Shown: positions 11,992 to 24,539, counted from the stretch's first letter. The stretch is DNA of 64,000 nucleotides from Nymphaea colorata (GCF_008831285.2 NC_045142.1:20091354-20155353), one strand, 5' to 3'. Program-made: numbers and translations. The notes: generated by a model not told the origin, from the sequence alone.

Positions 11992-12270
11992 GCAATAAGC
12001 TGTTCGCACCCCATCCCGTTCTCAAAGGGGGTCGAAATGCGAATCAGCAAAATTCTTTTAAAATTGAGGTTTTGAAGAAAATATTTCAAGATAAAGGGAT
12101 CCACCCGTCGATACGAGGTCCAACCATTCCTACCGCCTTTAACAGGGGTAATTGGACCAAGGACGAAAGATCACTTGGATCATGCACGAGTTATTGATGC
12201 AAATCCTATATGATTGTGTATTGAGATTCTGGATTCAAGAACCAAAATTCGTTTTGAATAAGTGACTTGA
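11992..12270 (+). repeat. Right arm of a diverged inverted repeat
   Basis: Inverted partner of 3243-3520. It ends a few bases before the abrupt start of aspartic protease homology at 12276, so whatever this arm terminates is likely what truncated the protease copy. Confidence 0.7.
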
Positions 12271-12275
12271 TCTTT

Positions 12276-13130
12276 TCAACCAACTTTGCGGATTGATATA
12301 TTCCTATGTAGACAAATCCTTCGTAGAAGTGATACTGGCATTGGAAACGCTCTTGTTTGACAATGGTGCCAGCACCGTCACGCTTCCAGAAATTGTCTTT
12401 GGTTGCGTTCATCATGATGGCACTCCTAATCCCGCCTTGCTTGAAGTTCCTGGCCTTGTTGGCATCGTGTGGTCCTCTCTCACTTGTAAATCAGATTGGC
12501 TCTTCTATTGATAAGAAATTTGCTTACTGTCTTCCTGCCAATAGCAATGAAAACAATTCCATCAGACAGCCGAAATTCGGCATCGTCGCAGAGTTTTCAG
12601 GCCAGGAAGAGGTTCAAAAAACGCTGATGGCACCAGGTGTTCCGCCAGGCACATATTATGTGCTCAACCTAATTGACATAAGCATCGGAAACAACAGACT
12701 GAACATACAATTTGGGGGTGCACAGACGACTGCATTGTTGGGAGATGCCAGATCGATCATTATAGACTCGGGTACCACGCTGACTTATCTTGCAAAGAAT
12801 GTGTATGATCAAGTGGCAAATGTGGTGGCTAACGTAATAAACCATGAACGCTTCTATCCTCCTAAACAGGATTTTCTGTGGTACCATGTAGAGAATAATG
12901 GTGACCCATATGATGGGTTGCCGGAGATGACCTTTCATTTTGCCAATGCAGACTGGAAGCTGCCACCTTCAAATATCTTTAGGATGGTTGAAAGTGTAAT
13001 CGCCTGCTTAGCCATTAAAGACGGAGAGGTGCCCATCTTTGGGAATGTTGTGCAGCCGAACATGCATGTGAAGTATGATTTGGGGAAGAGGCTGCTTTCT
13101 CTTGCACCAGCGAAATGTACCCAAGGCTAA
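12276..13130 (+). pseudogene. P2: 5'-truncated A1B aspartic protease
   Basis: This is the 3' half of a nepenthesin/CDR1-type pepsin-like protease, a family normally secreted or vacuolar. Homology to P1 and P3 starts abruptly at TCAACCAAC (12276). The first part reads in one frame (..LLFDNGASTVTLPEIVFGCVH..) and is shifted near 12465 into the frame that stays open to the TAA at 13128-13130. The second active-site loop DSGTTLTYL is intact at 12765-12776. The C-terminal lobe motifs GLPEMTFHFANADWKLPP and IFGNVVQPNMHVKYDL are well kept. Signal peptide, prosegment and the first catalytic Asp are absent, so no working enzyme is possible. Confidence 0.88.
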
Positions 13131-13800
13131 TACAATATATATATATATATATAGTTTCTATTGTGATGATCTCTGTGTTGGTCTACTATTGGCAGCTTTG
13201 GACGCTGCTTAATTGTGTTTTATGTCAATGGAAGATCTGAGTGTCACGTAGTCGATGGTGTTAGTTTTCCATGTGCAATAAATGTATGTGTTTCGTTTTA
13301 AGGATGTTTTCCCCTCCGTTTAAGCTTTAAGGTTAAGTTATATATGTCTACATGGCAATTATGAATATTATCTAGGCTTTGACAGTCGCTGATACTCACA
13401 ATTCTGTTGCTAATAGGTAATCGTGACAGCTAAAACTCCACCACTACAAGTCCCGTTGCCTAAACTATTACAGATGAAATGGCCATGGTGTGTTGGTTGT
13501 ATTTGTTGCGACATAAGCTGGTTTAGGTAAGCATAATGGCCACGGAATGTGCCAACACTTTGACATGAAATTTTGTGACACATAACACAATGTGCTCTTT
13601 GACTGTTATATCTGCCACTTAACTACACAATGTCTACAGATTGTGTCGTTATTTTGTTAAAACTTTAACGCTGATATTCTATGCTATGCTACGTCTCTTG
13701 AAGTTAAACATAAAGCCATCCAAGAACATACTTTCAAAGTAGAGTTGTTCCATCTTGCGTGAAAATGCCGTCACTCTATAAGGAAAGCCATTCTATTTGA
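13131..13800 (+). other. 3' flank of P2 with poly(A) signal
   Basis: A short TA run follows the stop. The text from about 13160 onward aligns with the sequence downstream of P3 (minus strand, down to about 33200), for example CTACTATTGGCAGCTT and CACTACAAGTCCC. An AATAAA poly(A) signal lies at 13277-13282 with an equivalent in P3 near 33440. This shows P2 and P3 were duplicated together with their 3' untranslated region. Confidence 0.7.
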
Positions 13801-14472
13801 CTTGTTATAAATATACAGATAGTTAAATGATTAATTTATTATATGTTTCCCAATAACTTATTAATTTAAAAAATGATTAATTTAATATGTGTTTTCTAAT
13901 AATTTATTCTTAAGATCATATCTGTAAGGTTAAATCGAAAAAAATACATTGTAGTCATTGCAATCTGGTTTTTATTATATATATCGAAAGATGACAAAAT
14001 TATAAAATCAAACAAATGTGCTGCATATAATATTGCGATGACAAAACATGTATAAATCAAACATTGTATTCGTCATAAATATTATGTTGCCATGGCATCA
14101 GCCGCAACTGTTGTGATGACATGCTTTCGTACATCAAACATGTCAGACCAAAACTAAAAAAACAAAAAAAAAAAAAGAAAAGAAAATTTAAGGGGTAGGT
14201 ACATCACACGCACAATTAATAATTTTCAATAATACTTGGATGATGGATTGCAGACAAAGATTATCCAGGTGAGGCCGGTGTTGACTGAAACTAAGTTGGA
14301 ACATTGTGTAATGGAATAATTGGAATTCAGTGCAAGCAAATGTCAATAGATCTTCTTTGTCAGTTACGTATCTGAATCCGATAGACTTAATAGTCTGGTT
14401 TGGTGACCGAAATAAGATCCAATTAATAGCAGTAGGATTCTCAGATTTTTAAATAGCATAGGGAGTTGTGAT

Positions 14473-14481
14473 TTTATATAC

Positions 14482-14516
<35 letters not shown>

Positions 14517-14570
14517 TATATATATAGAGAGAAAGAGAGGGAGAGAGAGAGAGAGAAAGATAAAGAGAAT
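14473..14570. repeat. Compound microsatellite (TA)(CA)(TA)(GA)
   Basis: Adjacent dinucleotide runs of TA, CA, TA and GA. Hypervariable length is expected. Confidence 0.95.
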
Positions 14571-16372
14571 TGAAACGAATCAGCTACCGATATGGTCAGA
14601 TGTTTTTTTTTTATTTTATGTTGCTAAAACTTTCATAAAAGATATATTTTGCTGTTAAAGTATGTGGTCAAGCAATTGTCACTGACAAATATATCATCTG
14701 ACCATATAAGTGGTTAGGTGTTTTATAAGATTGAATGGTGATCTAGTTGTTTGAGTCACTCAGCCATCTAACCATGACCATCTGATTTATCATAGCAGAT
14801 GACTAAGAAAAAAACAAAGAGAAAACAAAAATAGACATTTTTGTCGTCTAATATGTGTTTTTATATTTCCTCCATTTTTTTTCTTAACCCTCCAATATCT
14901 GCACTAGATGGACGCCAGCTTTGGTTAAATGGCTGGTTGACTTTATAGTGAGAGTCACCATTCGACCATTTTTATGCATGTATTTTGCCTGAAACTATGG
15001 AGCATTGAAATGAAATGAACAGATGAAATTATACATAGATTGGTCTATTAATTATGTGAAGATTGATCTATTAAGATGTGAGTCGAATTTGCATTCCTTT
15101 AATAAGGTTGATGATATTCCTTCATCAAAAATTTTGCAGATTAAAGCTTGTTAACTGCAGGTTGCTCTATTATGATCATGACTTATTTTTTCAGATATTT
15201 CCACAAGTACTGCACTTGCACTAACTGCTTTTATTTAACTAGTCATCTCCAAGACGCAGTTAAACCATAAGAGTTGCTACTCCGTCATTTCACTTTTCCA
15301 GCCTAAGGTTCCGTTTGATAGCCTCAGATCTTAGATTCAAAACTGCATAAAAAGGTATGTTTTGGGAGATCCTTAGTTTCGGTAACATAGATTTTAAATC
15401 CATGCCACATGTCAACAACTATGGATTTCAAGTCAGATGAGTGGAAGGGTGTGGGTGGTTTGATCATAAATCCATATATTTGAGATCCTAGATGAAACAA
15501 ACACAACCTAAACTAATTTATAACTAAACAACCCAGAAATTCCGAGACTTTTGCATGTCGACAAAATGCACTTATACATCAACAAGGACTGATGATTAAA
15601 GCAAGAATTTTTAGGTGATGTTATATATCCAGCCTTTGGTGCATTTACTTTTGGATTGGACTGTAGCAGGAAATGTTAAATATCTACCATACTAGGCACA
15701 GTTTTACAAATTAAAGATCAGGAAATTGTGATCCAACCAAGACAACTGTAATATTTTTTTTAACTTCCTAAAAATGCAAAAAAAAAAGGAATGAGAAAAA
15801 GAAGACCAGCAATAAAAAAAAAAAAAACAAAAACAAAAGTTGACCAGAGCAAACAGGTAAAATAAGAAAAAGAAGACGGTCTATTAGCTTTATAATGCCA
15901 GCAAGCGGCAAAGTCTCTTGACACATGTCCGATTTCTTCATTTCATGTAAGAAAAAAAGCATACCTTATGGTTTGATGTAAACAGGGATATTAACAAATA
16001 GAAAGACACACACGTATGTACAATGAGCGAGAAAAGAAATACAAAGAGAAGAAAAATTGGATTAGCCAGTCTCCTTTAAACTTACTTTTCGATCTCATCA
16101 TTTTCCCATCATTATGTCACCTACCTTTTCTCTTTCTTCTCTTCTCTTTTTTCCTTCTCTGCAACCAACTTTTTTCCACTTTAAAGTTGGTGCACATCAA
16201 AGTGGAGATGAGAGTCTCAAAGTAATAGTGGCTTTAACTTATTTATGTAACTGTAAGACAACAAATATGCAATACAAAAAGCAATTGATGGCACAAACTT
16301 AGCACTACCAAGTTGACTAAGAATCTCACAGCTTAACAGAGAACATCTTTGTTTACTACAGACTGCTCTCTC

Positions 16373-16399
16373 TTCCTCTCTCTCTCTCTCTCCCCCCCC

Positions 16400-16436
<37 letters not shown>
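16373..16436. repeat. Compound microsatellite (CT)n-C9-(CT)n-(TA)n
   Basis: CT runs interrupted by a C-homopolymer and followed by a TA run. Confidence 0.95.
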
Positions 16437-16705
16437 CCAATGAGCATCACTAAATAGCTGATTGTCTTCCATATGGTGCTTATTCATCAACAGCAATCAA
16501 AGTGCATTTTAATGTGCTAAAAAGGAGACAAAGAGGGTATTATTTTGGTAAGCAGATCTGCATCTACTGTACATGTCAAATAGCTCTTGATGTAATTCCA
16601 TATTCACGCAGTTTCCTGCATCAAGTAAAATAATAAAATAGCAAGTACCATGCAAATTGTTGACAGAAAACAAAAAGATAAGTATGAAGGAGCTCACATC
16701 CTCTT

Positions 16706-16798
16706 TCAGTGGAAGCAATAGACCATTTTAGATGTCTACAAGCTATTATAGATAACCTGGCCCGAGAGAATGGCTATGAGCTAACAACAACCAAAAGG
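16706..16798 (+). other. Exon-like open segment, unrecognised
   Basis: After a pyrimidine-rich acceptor-like CTCTTTCAG the sequence reads EAIDHFRCLQAIIDNLARE and onward to a GT donor-like step after AACCAAAAG. Composition looks protein-like and differs from the surrounding AT-rich DNA. No neighbouring exon was found and I do not recognise the family. It may be a gene fragment carried by a transposon or chance. Confidence 0.2.
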
Positions 16799-17299
16799 TC
16801 GACTGCTCTTTTCAAGGACAAAGAGTTCAAACATATAAAGAGAAAGAGTCCAAGATTATGCTCTGATGTCAAGATTTATCTGGCTGAGTTTTCATTCTTT
16901 TAGCCTAGCGGAGGGCTTGCCACCACCAAAATTTGTCAATAATATTTATGGGCCACGCATGTGAAAGCAAGTTCAACCTCAAACCAAACATGGAATGTTT
17001 TACGGTCTTGAGAGTGGAAAAAATTTCACTCAATGCATGAGTTTGTTAATATAAAATATTATTAGTGGCAAGGTAATGCCTGCCAATCACTGCTACCATG
17101 GAAAAAAGCTAATGATACTCTTAAACGTTCTTTTATATATGTAGTTCAAATATGTAAGATAATGTTATCAGATGAGTAATACGAGAAACTTGGAAGTTTG
17201 ATAAATAATTGCCAAAGCATCGTGAACTATTGCTGCAAGATAAATAGTCGATACTTTTTCAATGACAGATTTTTAATTTTTGATGACCAGTCAACATCC

Positions 17300-17301
17300 A
17301 G

Positions 17302-17338
<37 letters not shown>

Positions 17339-17372
17339 TGTGTGTGTGTGTGTGTGTGTGTATGTATTCTTA
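17300..17372. repeat. (TA)(TG)n microsatellite
   Basis: Short TA run followed by a TG run with one internal interruption. Confidence 0.95.
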
Positions 17373-18120
17373 CTTATAAAGATCATTAAATCAATCATGA
17401 TGGATGGTTGAGAAATAAATAAGTAAAAAAAAATATATAAACTAATCATATATAAGAAAAATACTCATCACATTTTTCTTTTTATTTTTCTCTCACTCAT
17501 TCATTATAGTGAATCAATCGGCCCTCATGAGTGAGCAGAGTAACTTTGAATAATCAGATGAAATATCGGCGGGGGAAAGCCCATAATATCTAAGGGTGGA
17601 AAGACATCTAAGTATATGTGCAGAGAGAGAATGGGTCAGAGATTTTCATTTTTGAACACTTCAAGCTTGATGGTTTAAGCTGGTCAATGGACAGGTTTTG
17701 GAGCAGGGACTACCGTGCCTTACAAGGGCAACACAAATGACAAAAACTTCAAACAATCTCTTCTTCCAACGTATTCACCGGTTATTGCCATCACCATTTG
17801 GTAATACGTTAAAGTGTCTGTCCTTCAAATATTTGTGATTGAAAGTCTTCCAATATTTGTGATCCAAAGTTTTCAAGACTAATATTCAGATCTTGATTTG
17901 ACTGAGTCCAATGAAAAGACAGAAAAAGAAATTGTGGAAGTCCAACCAACCACTACGAGCTTTGCCTAAGTGTAACATGATACCAACTTTTCTCCATTGT
18001 GATGGTTACTGATTACACCAACAAATACGTTACTCAGTTTGATCACATGTTTCTTTTCTCCACAATTTCCAAATCCACGTCCCCACCTTAATAAGCGGTG
18101 ACCTTAACTATGACTTCCAT

Positions 18121-18128
18121 TATAAATA
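18121..18128 (+). promoter_or_regulatory. TATA box of P1
   Basis: TATAAATA lies 44 bp upstream of the P1 ATG, a plant-like core-promoter spacing. The 220 bp upstream (17945-18171) align with the region upstream of P3, where the same position reads TATCAATA. Confidence 0.75.
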
Positions 18129-18171
18129 TCTACACATTTCTCCTTAATACGGCAACCTTTTAGTGCTCACC

Positions 18172-18750
18172 ATGGCTGCCTTCATCTCCTTAGCATCCCG
18201 CCTCCTCCTCCAGCTGCTCCTACTTGCAGTGCTGCCTAACCCTACCAGCATATTCGCTTCCAAACCTCTCAGCTTCTCCATAGACCTCATTCATCGAGAC
18301 GGATCACTCTCTCCTCTCTATGACCCTTCATTCACTCTAGCCCAACGAGCCAAACAGTTCGTTTTGTGCTCCATGTTGCACTCCTGCCACATCGCTTCAC
18401 TGTTTGCCAAAACCATCAGCATGATCTCTAGGCCCGTGATGCCTGGCTCCGGCGAGTATCTCATGAAACTATCACTTGGTACACCATCCCGCCCCTACTG
18501 GGCCACCCTCGACATTGGTAGCGACCTCATATGGACGATGTGCCGCCCTTGTGACTGCTGCTCCAGCCAAACATCAATGTTTGATCCATTTCAGCTGTCC
18601 ACCTACAAGAGCCAAAGCTGCTCCACCAGCTCTTCCATGAAGTGCCCCACCATGGTTGCACTGTCAACCAACTTTGCGGATTCAGATATTCTTATGGAGA
18701 CAAGTCCTTCATAGAAGGCATACTTGCCACCGACACACTTGTTTGACGAT
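18172..18750 (+). pseudogene. P1: 3'-truncated A1B aspartic protease
   Basis: This is the 5' part of a secreted nepenthesin/CDR1-like aspartic protease. I take the ATG at 18172 (MAAF), 44 bp after the TATA box and conserved in P3. Residues 1-29 form a clear signal peptide (hydrophobic LLLQLLLLAVL). A prosegment with SIDLIHRDGSLSPLYDPS follows, then GEYLMKLSLGTPSRPYWATL. The first active site reads DIGSDLIWT (18511-18522), with Ile where the family has Thr. A frameshift near 18645 moves the conserved FRYSYGDKSFIEGILATDTL out of frame, so the open frame stops at 18714. Homology ends near 18750, where minus-strand gypsy pol begins. The second active site is missing. Confidence 0.88.
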
Positions 18751-18751
18751 G

Positions 18752-20130
18752 TTGCCGTGTCTTCATAAGTCCATGCAAAGGCTTCTTGATGATTTTTGAG
18801 GAAGTTTAAGAACCTTTCTCTTTCTTTTGCTGAGAGACTTGTTCCAATTTGCAAAATTTTTGGTTTTTTCTTCTATGCCAATGTTAATTTCCTCAATCGG
18901 GTCATTAATCAATGGTAACAGTTGAACTTGTCTTTTTATTTGGATGAACTCTAGGCATTCTACCTCAGTGAGTTTGGGATTTACATCCTTGAAGGCTTTT
19001 GACATTTGATCCTTAGGTGCCATCCTAAAGATTATAAAGAGGTTAGATTGAATTTTAGACATTTTATATGGAAGTAACTTTCATATGTCATTGCATATTT
19101 GAAGGTATTACAGAATAAAGACACATGGTCTATTGGAGTACAATGACAACAAAATGACAAAATAATGACTAGATGACAAAATGATAGCAAATTTGTTGAT
19201 TCAGATTGGTGGTGAACAGGCCTATTGCTCTTGACGACAGATACATGCTTGAATCCTTCTTCGACATCCACTTTTTCATAACTTTGACATCCTAGGGCTT
19301 GAGTGCCTCGTTGTCTTGTCAAGGTAATCGGCTCCAAGATTCCATTTTCATGTTTGCCAAGGCGAATGAATGGCTGATAATCATAACATATGAGTAAATC
19401 CAATCCTTTCTCATTCTGGCAGAAATTTTTGAATAATGGATGACTTTTGTAACTTGTTTTAAGCTTGGTAGCTTTTTTTACCCACATTTGTTTTTTTGTC
19501 TTCTGAATAGCCAATTTGCTAAGACCTTGGGATATTTTTTCTACTTTGCGGACTCGAATACCAAGTACCTTAATTGTATATGTTGGTACTATAATCAGTG
19601 GATGCACAAGATGATTTTGCCTATCCTCTGCATAAATTATTATAGTATTCATGTTGTGAGTCCACTTGATGCACTGATGTAGAGTAGAAGGAACTGCATT
19701 CGTAATATGTATCAATGGTCTGCCAAGCAACTGATTGAATGAGAGTTCTATATCCACCACATAAAATAAAACCTGATTATATGTCTCAGAGATATTCAGA
19801 TCTAGACATATACTTCGTATGCAAGGTTGTCACTATTCCATCATATCCATGAATGAAAACTGATGACGGGGTATAGTCGGCATGCTTTATGCCTAATGTA
19901 GTCTACTGTGGACAAATGTTCAGGCTTGCTCCTCCCTCGATTATGACATCAGAGACTTTGGTGCCCCTTGTTTCTACCACTATGTGCAAGACATCATTAT
20001 GCGATACACCTTCATTTGGTAGATCTTTATTAGAAAATGTTGTCAGACCATTTCCATATAGTCTAAAAGCCCATTCATTTCTCCGGTTAGGGTTAATTCC
20101 TTCCTTCTTGAAGGGATCATTTCCTATAAA
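18752..20130 (-). pseudogene. pol: Gypsy-type pol relic (protease to RT start)
   Basis: Read on the minus strand from about 20130 downward: GNDPFKKEGINP and NEWAFRLYGNGL, then a retroviral-type protease core VIIEGGASLNICPQ (about 19905-19950; plant gypsy usually has a D.G(S/A)SLN.CP loop), then SFNQLLGRPLIHITNAVPSTLHQ (19760-19690), and finally EINIGIEEKTK and IGTSLSAKERERFLNFL with AFAWTYEDT (about 18890-18770), the linker just before the reverse transcriptase. The RT itself is absent: homology stops at the junction with P1. Frameshifts and stops are frequent. Orientation is opposite to the gypsy gag relic at 10.5-11.9 kb, so they need not be one element. Confidence 0.75.
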
Positions 20131-21149
20131 ATTACTTGGGGGTGCCAGTTTAACTCATCTCTCTCTCCCACTCGGCAGCACAGACTACTATTTAAAATAA
20201 GAATAAAACATGTAATTCCCATCTCTTTTCCTCTCTCCCTCTCTTTGTCTCTATCTCTACATGCAAGAGAACTCAAAGGGCATGAGCTGTTACTTTGTTT
20301 CTTTCTTCCACCACACTTCGCTTTCAGTGGTAGACAAGCCAAAAAAAAAAAAGGAGCCACCCTGTTGAATAGAACCATTAATATACATTATATGACAGTT
20401 CAATTATCCTTGATATTAAAGTTGCAGACTTGGTGGCAGAGACGCAAACTTAAGAGGTGGAATAAAAAGGCTCAAATCAAAATACGTATGTGAAGTTGGA
20501 AGATTGTGTTTCCCATGGCAATATGGTGGCTATGGAAGAACAGGAATTATGAACACCATGACAACCAGAAAAAATCCAAATCTGTTACATCAGAATCAAT
20601 TTACGTCTTTTTTATAGGACTTACCAAGTGCTAAATATGACTCCTCAAGCAAAATAACAAGTTTCCACTACTTTTCATCCTTTTTCATGTAGGAAGTCTC
20701 TCACGTATATCACCAACTTCAACACAAATCAGCATCAACCACAAAAGCATGTAGAAAACTGATATGCTAATGACACCACATTTGAAAGACGCCCTGCCTT
20801 GATCGACCAACTTCCCTTCCCTATTTTAAAGCTATTCACAGTACCTACACCAGGGTCCTCATGAATCTTCATGAACGTCGATCAACACTGGCTATTGCCG
20901 GAAGGAATTCCCATCTTTCTGTTTGCTCTCGCTCCCTCTCTCTCCCTCCCTCCCTCTAGTCATGCATAAGAACTCAAAAGGCATGGATCTGTCACTTTAT
21001 TTCTTTCTTCCACCACACTTTCACTTTTGGTGGTGGAGAAGTCAAAAAAAGGCGAACCATCTTGTTGAATTGAAATGATTAATTTACATGATAGGACTTT
21101 TCTCAATCTTGTTTGTTATAGAAGAGATTGCAATGTCATTGAAAATTAT

Positions 21150-21152
21150 ATA

Positions 21153-21184
<32 letters not shown>
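21150..21184. repeat. (TG)n microsatellite
   Basis: TG run inside direct-repeat copy 1; the homologous place in copy 2 has expanded into long TA/TG arrays (36779-36966). TA and GA runs also lie at 21617-21652 and 21688-21706. Confidence 0.9.
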
Positions 21185-21187
<3 letters not shown>

Positions 21188-22034
21188 CTAATAATAAATA
21201 ATGAAAACACGTCACTTTTTTCTGTTTTTTTTTCTCTTAACTATCTATGAAGTTATATTGGGCAACTATGATTAGATGGTTGGATAACTCCTGCCAGATC
21301 ACCCTTTATTTTTCTTATATTTGTGTTAAAAAGTGTTTCAAACAAAATGTGAATCTTTTAATGTGTTCATTATAAACACTAATTTAATCCAAATAATGTT
21401 TAAGTTGGAATTATTTTTATAAAAAAAAGTGTTTTTTTCAACTATCAAAATTTGGTGTTCTAAGAGTCATTCCTTTTTTAATTATTACAGTATATTTAAC
21501 TTAATATATGTTTATCACCACATATGTTTTAAGGTAGTGCTAAATTACAAAAAAAAAAAAAAATTTAATAGGTCTGGCTTCTGTCCCTTACTTAAGTGGT
21601 ATGTTCTTTATGGACTTATATATATATATATATATAGATATATATATGTATATACACTATGCACATGCACACACCAGAGAAAATGAAAGAGAGAGAGAGA
21701 GAGAGAGTTTGTGTTCAATCAAACTAAAAACATCGAAAGAGTAATTGATGCCATAATACAACTTTAAAAAAGGATGAAACAAAACAAAATAGAGAACAAG
21801 CCGTAGAGAAGAAGCGATGAACCAATCGGATGGCCAGAAAGCCTACACGATAGCTAAAAGCTTCGTTCGAAGGGTTTTTAATAAATGGTGAAAATCAAAA
21901 TGACCGTTAGGAACGAAGACTTCATTGGGATGAACCAATAACACTTATACTTGCGAAGGGCCGGCGGTCCAAGTAGGAGGTCAGTAAAACACAAATACAG
22001 ATGGCAGATGCGAAGGCCCAGCAGTTCAAGTAGA

Positions 22035-22110
22035 ATTTCAGTAAAACACAAATACAGATGGCAGATGGAACTACAACTTCACTAAAAGAAATCAGACATT
22101 TGCCTCTTGT
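22035..22110 (+). pseudogene. Copia-7-type protease fragment (short)
   Basis: The segment encodes an approximate K-M-A-D-G-T-T-T-S stretch followed by IRHLPLV, matching the post-protease part of Copia-7 at 59243-59320 and the copy at 37940-38010. Only about 25 codons remain. Confidence 0.55.
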
Positions 22111-24539
22111 TAAATATTTGATCAAATTATAATTGGCATGGCATGCAGAATTCTATATTTTATTAAATAATCATATTTCTAGTCCTATGAGTTCTTTTTG
22201 GCGATGGCCGGGGCCTCTCTTTGGATCGTGTCATCAGTACAGAGTTTGGTCCTTCAAATACGACACAGAACGGATCAGTTTGCTCTTCCTTAGGAAAACT
22301 AATGTGGAAAATAAATGAGTGGCTCCTGATTGTGCCAAATGGGTGGTGTACCGGTACCGGTATGCCGTATGTGCAGGTATGTTTAGATCTGGTTCCGGAT
22401 CAAAACCAGATCCAAACCATATCATAACCTAAAAAAAAACCCGAGGGACCGATGCCTTCCTTCTCCGTCTTGAGTTTGTTCCTTCCCTCGGCGGCGAGTG
22501 CTTGCACGGCGACTGGCGACAAATGGTGACTTTATTAAGCAGTTTTTGGGGTTTTGTTAGAGAGTTTGGGCAGCTGCCGACGGATGTCTAGGAGCTTGGG
22601 CAGCGACTGGTGATTGGTGACGGCCGGCGAGTCATCGATGACAGGTTTGGTACATTTAATGGCTGCCTAATATGCAAAATTTCTGTCAACTTTGGTTGTT
22701 TTTAGGGTTGCCCCAATTTTTTTGGGGTTTGACAGCTTGTGCACGTGTAATGAGGTTTGTTATTAGTGTTCAGTCTTCCTTTACATCTGATTTATCCATC
22801 ATATGATGAAAATAAAGATGATTCAAAGTCGTTGTGTCTGTATCTTTATACATTTCTGATTTGTGATTTCTCATGGCATGTTGACAATGAAAGGTTTTAT
22901 TGCGTCAAGTGTTGTTGTTTTTCCTTGGATTAACACTGCAGCAGGTATCTTCTTGCGGTTTCTCTTTGATATATCATATATAATTATAGTTTGACACTGA
23001 TTAGAAAGCTCCAACGCCAAGACCAATTTTTGTTGTTGCACTGAAGAAGGATTTATGGAAGGAACATTTTATGTTTTTTTTATTGACTTATGATATTATC
23101 TATGATGGAAGGAATATTGTCATGATATCATTTGGTTTTTTTAATTTTTTGAATTAAAAGTATATAATAATATATAATATTCACCATACCACCATACCAA
23201 TATTTACGAAATCACCGTACCACCATACCAATATTTATGAAAACACCGTACCTATACTCGTATCCATACCTGCACCCGTAACCATGCCATTGTTACATAG
23301 GTCGTTACTTGTCAAAAAGGCAATCCAAGAACCTCGGCTGCGTCCTGCGTCAATGGTCCAGTCATGCTGTTTTGACACATATATGGCCGGACCGGACCAG
23401 TTACCATTTCATGTTTCTCATATGCCTTTTACGGAGGCAAATGACTATCCTGGTCTCTTTCTTGGGAACATAAAATAACATATATTAATATCGAGTTGTG
23501 TGCACAAGGTTGTACACACAAATTTTCCAATCCAAATGGGAAGCCGGCCGCTTTTGAGATCTGGTTATCAAGTCAATGGATGCCATTTTCCATCACACAA
23601 ATGGAAATGTAATTGGTGTGCATGCCCATCCGGCAGCCACCGCTTGTGATATCAAGTAGGTGATTTTTTTTGCAGGGAAACTGCCGAGCGAGCCCCTCGC
23701 TTTATTGAGATATCAAATCGTTAATTAAATAAATAATTTAATCCACTGTATATGTCACTAATTTCAAGACACCAGCTAACATTGTAACATTTTACCATTA
23801 GTCAAAAATTATATTGTGATAAAGCTGGACTCAGTTCCTTTAGTGGGATTTTCATATGATCCAATCAGGTCAACTGGAAACTGAAAGCATGTCCTCGTCG
23901 TTTAAACATCTTAAAGGGTAAGATGGGTAATTGACAATGGATTGGCTGGGTCATTCCTGAATATTCAAGGGATTCATAAAAGTACGCCAAACATCCAATT
24001 AAGGTGAACCGATACAATTTAATTTCTGGTGACTAAAACTTACAAGTACTATATATATATGTGTGTGTATACCAGCTGGCTATCTACATGTCTTTTTTGT
24101 TTTCGTGGATAAAAACCATCACTGCATTTGCAATGACCAGTTGTTTGAATCATGGCATTTAGTGATGGAATGCACCTTTTTACAGCAGCTTTTAATGATA
24201 CGAAATAACAAAATAACCATCCTACTGCATAAGCAGCTGCCTTAAATATATGAAATTATTAACATGAACATAACTAAAGTTTGAGAGGTGACAGCCATTC
24301 TGCCACTGATGATGACTCAGTTGAATTTGAATGAACCTGCAATTGTGAGAAACCTTATACAGAATAGGCTCAGTCACTAGGCAAGAGCTCTATATTTTAA
24401 TTTTAATTGGTTCTGCCTTAACGCAAAAAATAAGGTCAGCTGAATGCTATTGGGCCCGGCTGTCATTAATTACCAAATAAAAACTTTATTAATTTGTCAG
24501 TCATTTGACCCAAATAATGCCAATGTTTAATTGATAACA

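Larger units (their letters stand above)
13801..17940. other. Gene-poor intergenic DNA
   Basis: AT-rich DNA with no supported gene. It holds microsatellites (listed separately), poly-A runs near 14160 and 15780-15835, and a single exon-like segment at 16706-16798. Confidence 0.55.
20118..24010 (+). repeat. Large direct repeat, copy 1
   Basis: Colinear with 35906-40210 but interrupted by copy-specific insertions. Shared landmarks: CATTTCCTATAAAA at the start; the CT-rich block and CTTTATTTCTTTCTTCCACC at 20270 and 21000 (36030, 36640); CTATTGCCGGAA at 20895 (36538); the AATTATATAT plus TG-repeat block at 21145 (36777); a fragment near 21830 (37720); CATAAAATAACATATATT at 23471 (39180); GGGAAACTGCCGAG at 23680 (38528, 39837); TTCATATGATCC at 23850 (40129). 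I see no intact gene. 22340-23300 carries CGGTAC/GTACGG-rich ends that might be a decayed transposon. Confidence 0.75.

Noticed and set aside
12357-12470. ATG at 12357 as start of a protease gene
   Set aside because: It lies out of frame with the conserved protease reading of the same bases; homology begins upstream and shifts frame near 12465, so the copy is a 5'-truncated pseudogene.
18163-18171. Earlier GTG start for P1
   Set aside because: GTG is not a plausible plant start; the ATG at 18172 is conserved in P3 and precedes the signal peptide.
12276-18750. P2 and P1 as two halves of one split gene
   Set aside because: Both are on the plus strand but in the wrong order (3' half first) and they overlap by about 85 bp of homologous sequence, so they are separate copies.
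22340-23300. DNA transposon with CGGTAC-rich ends
   Set aside because: The two ends share only about GTGCAGGTATG and no target duplication could be placed.
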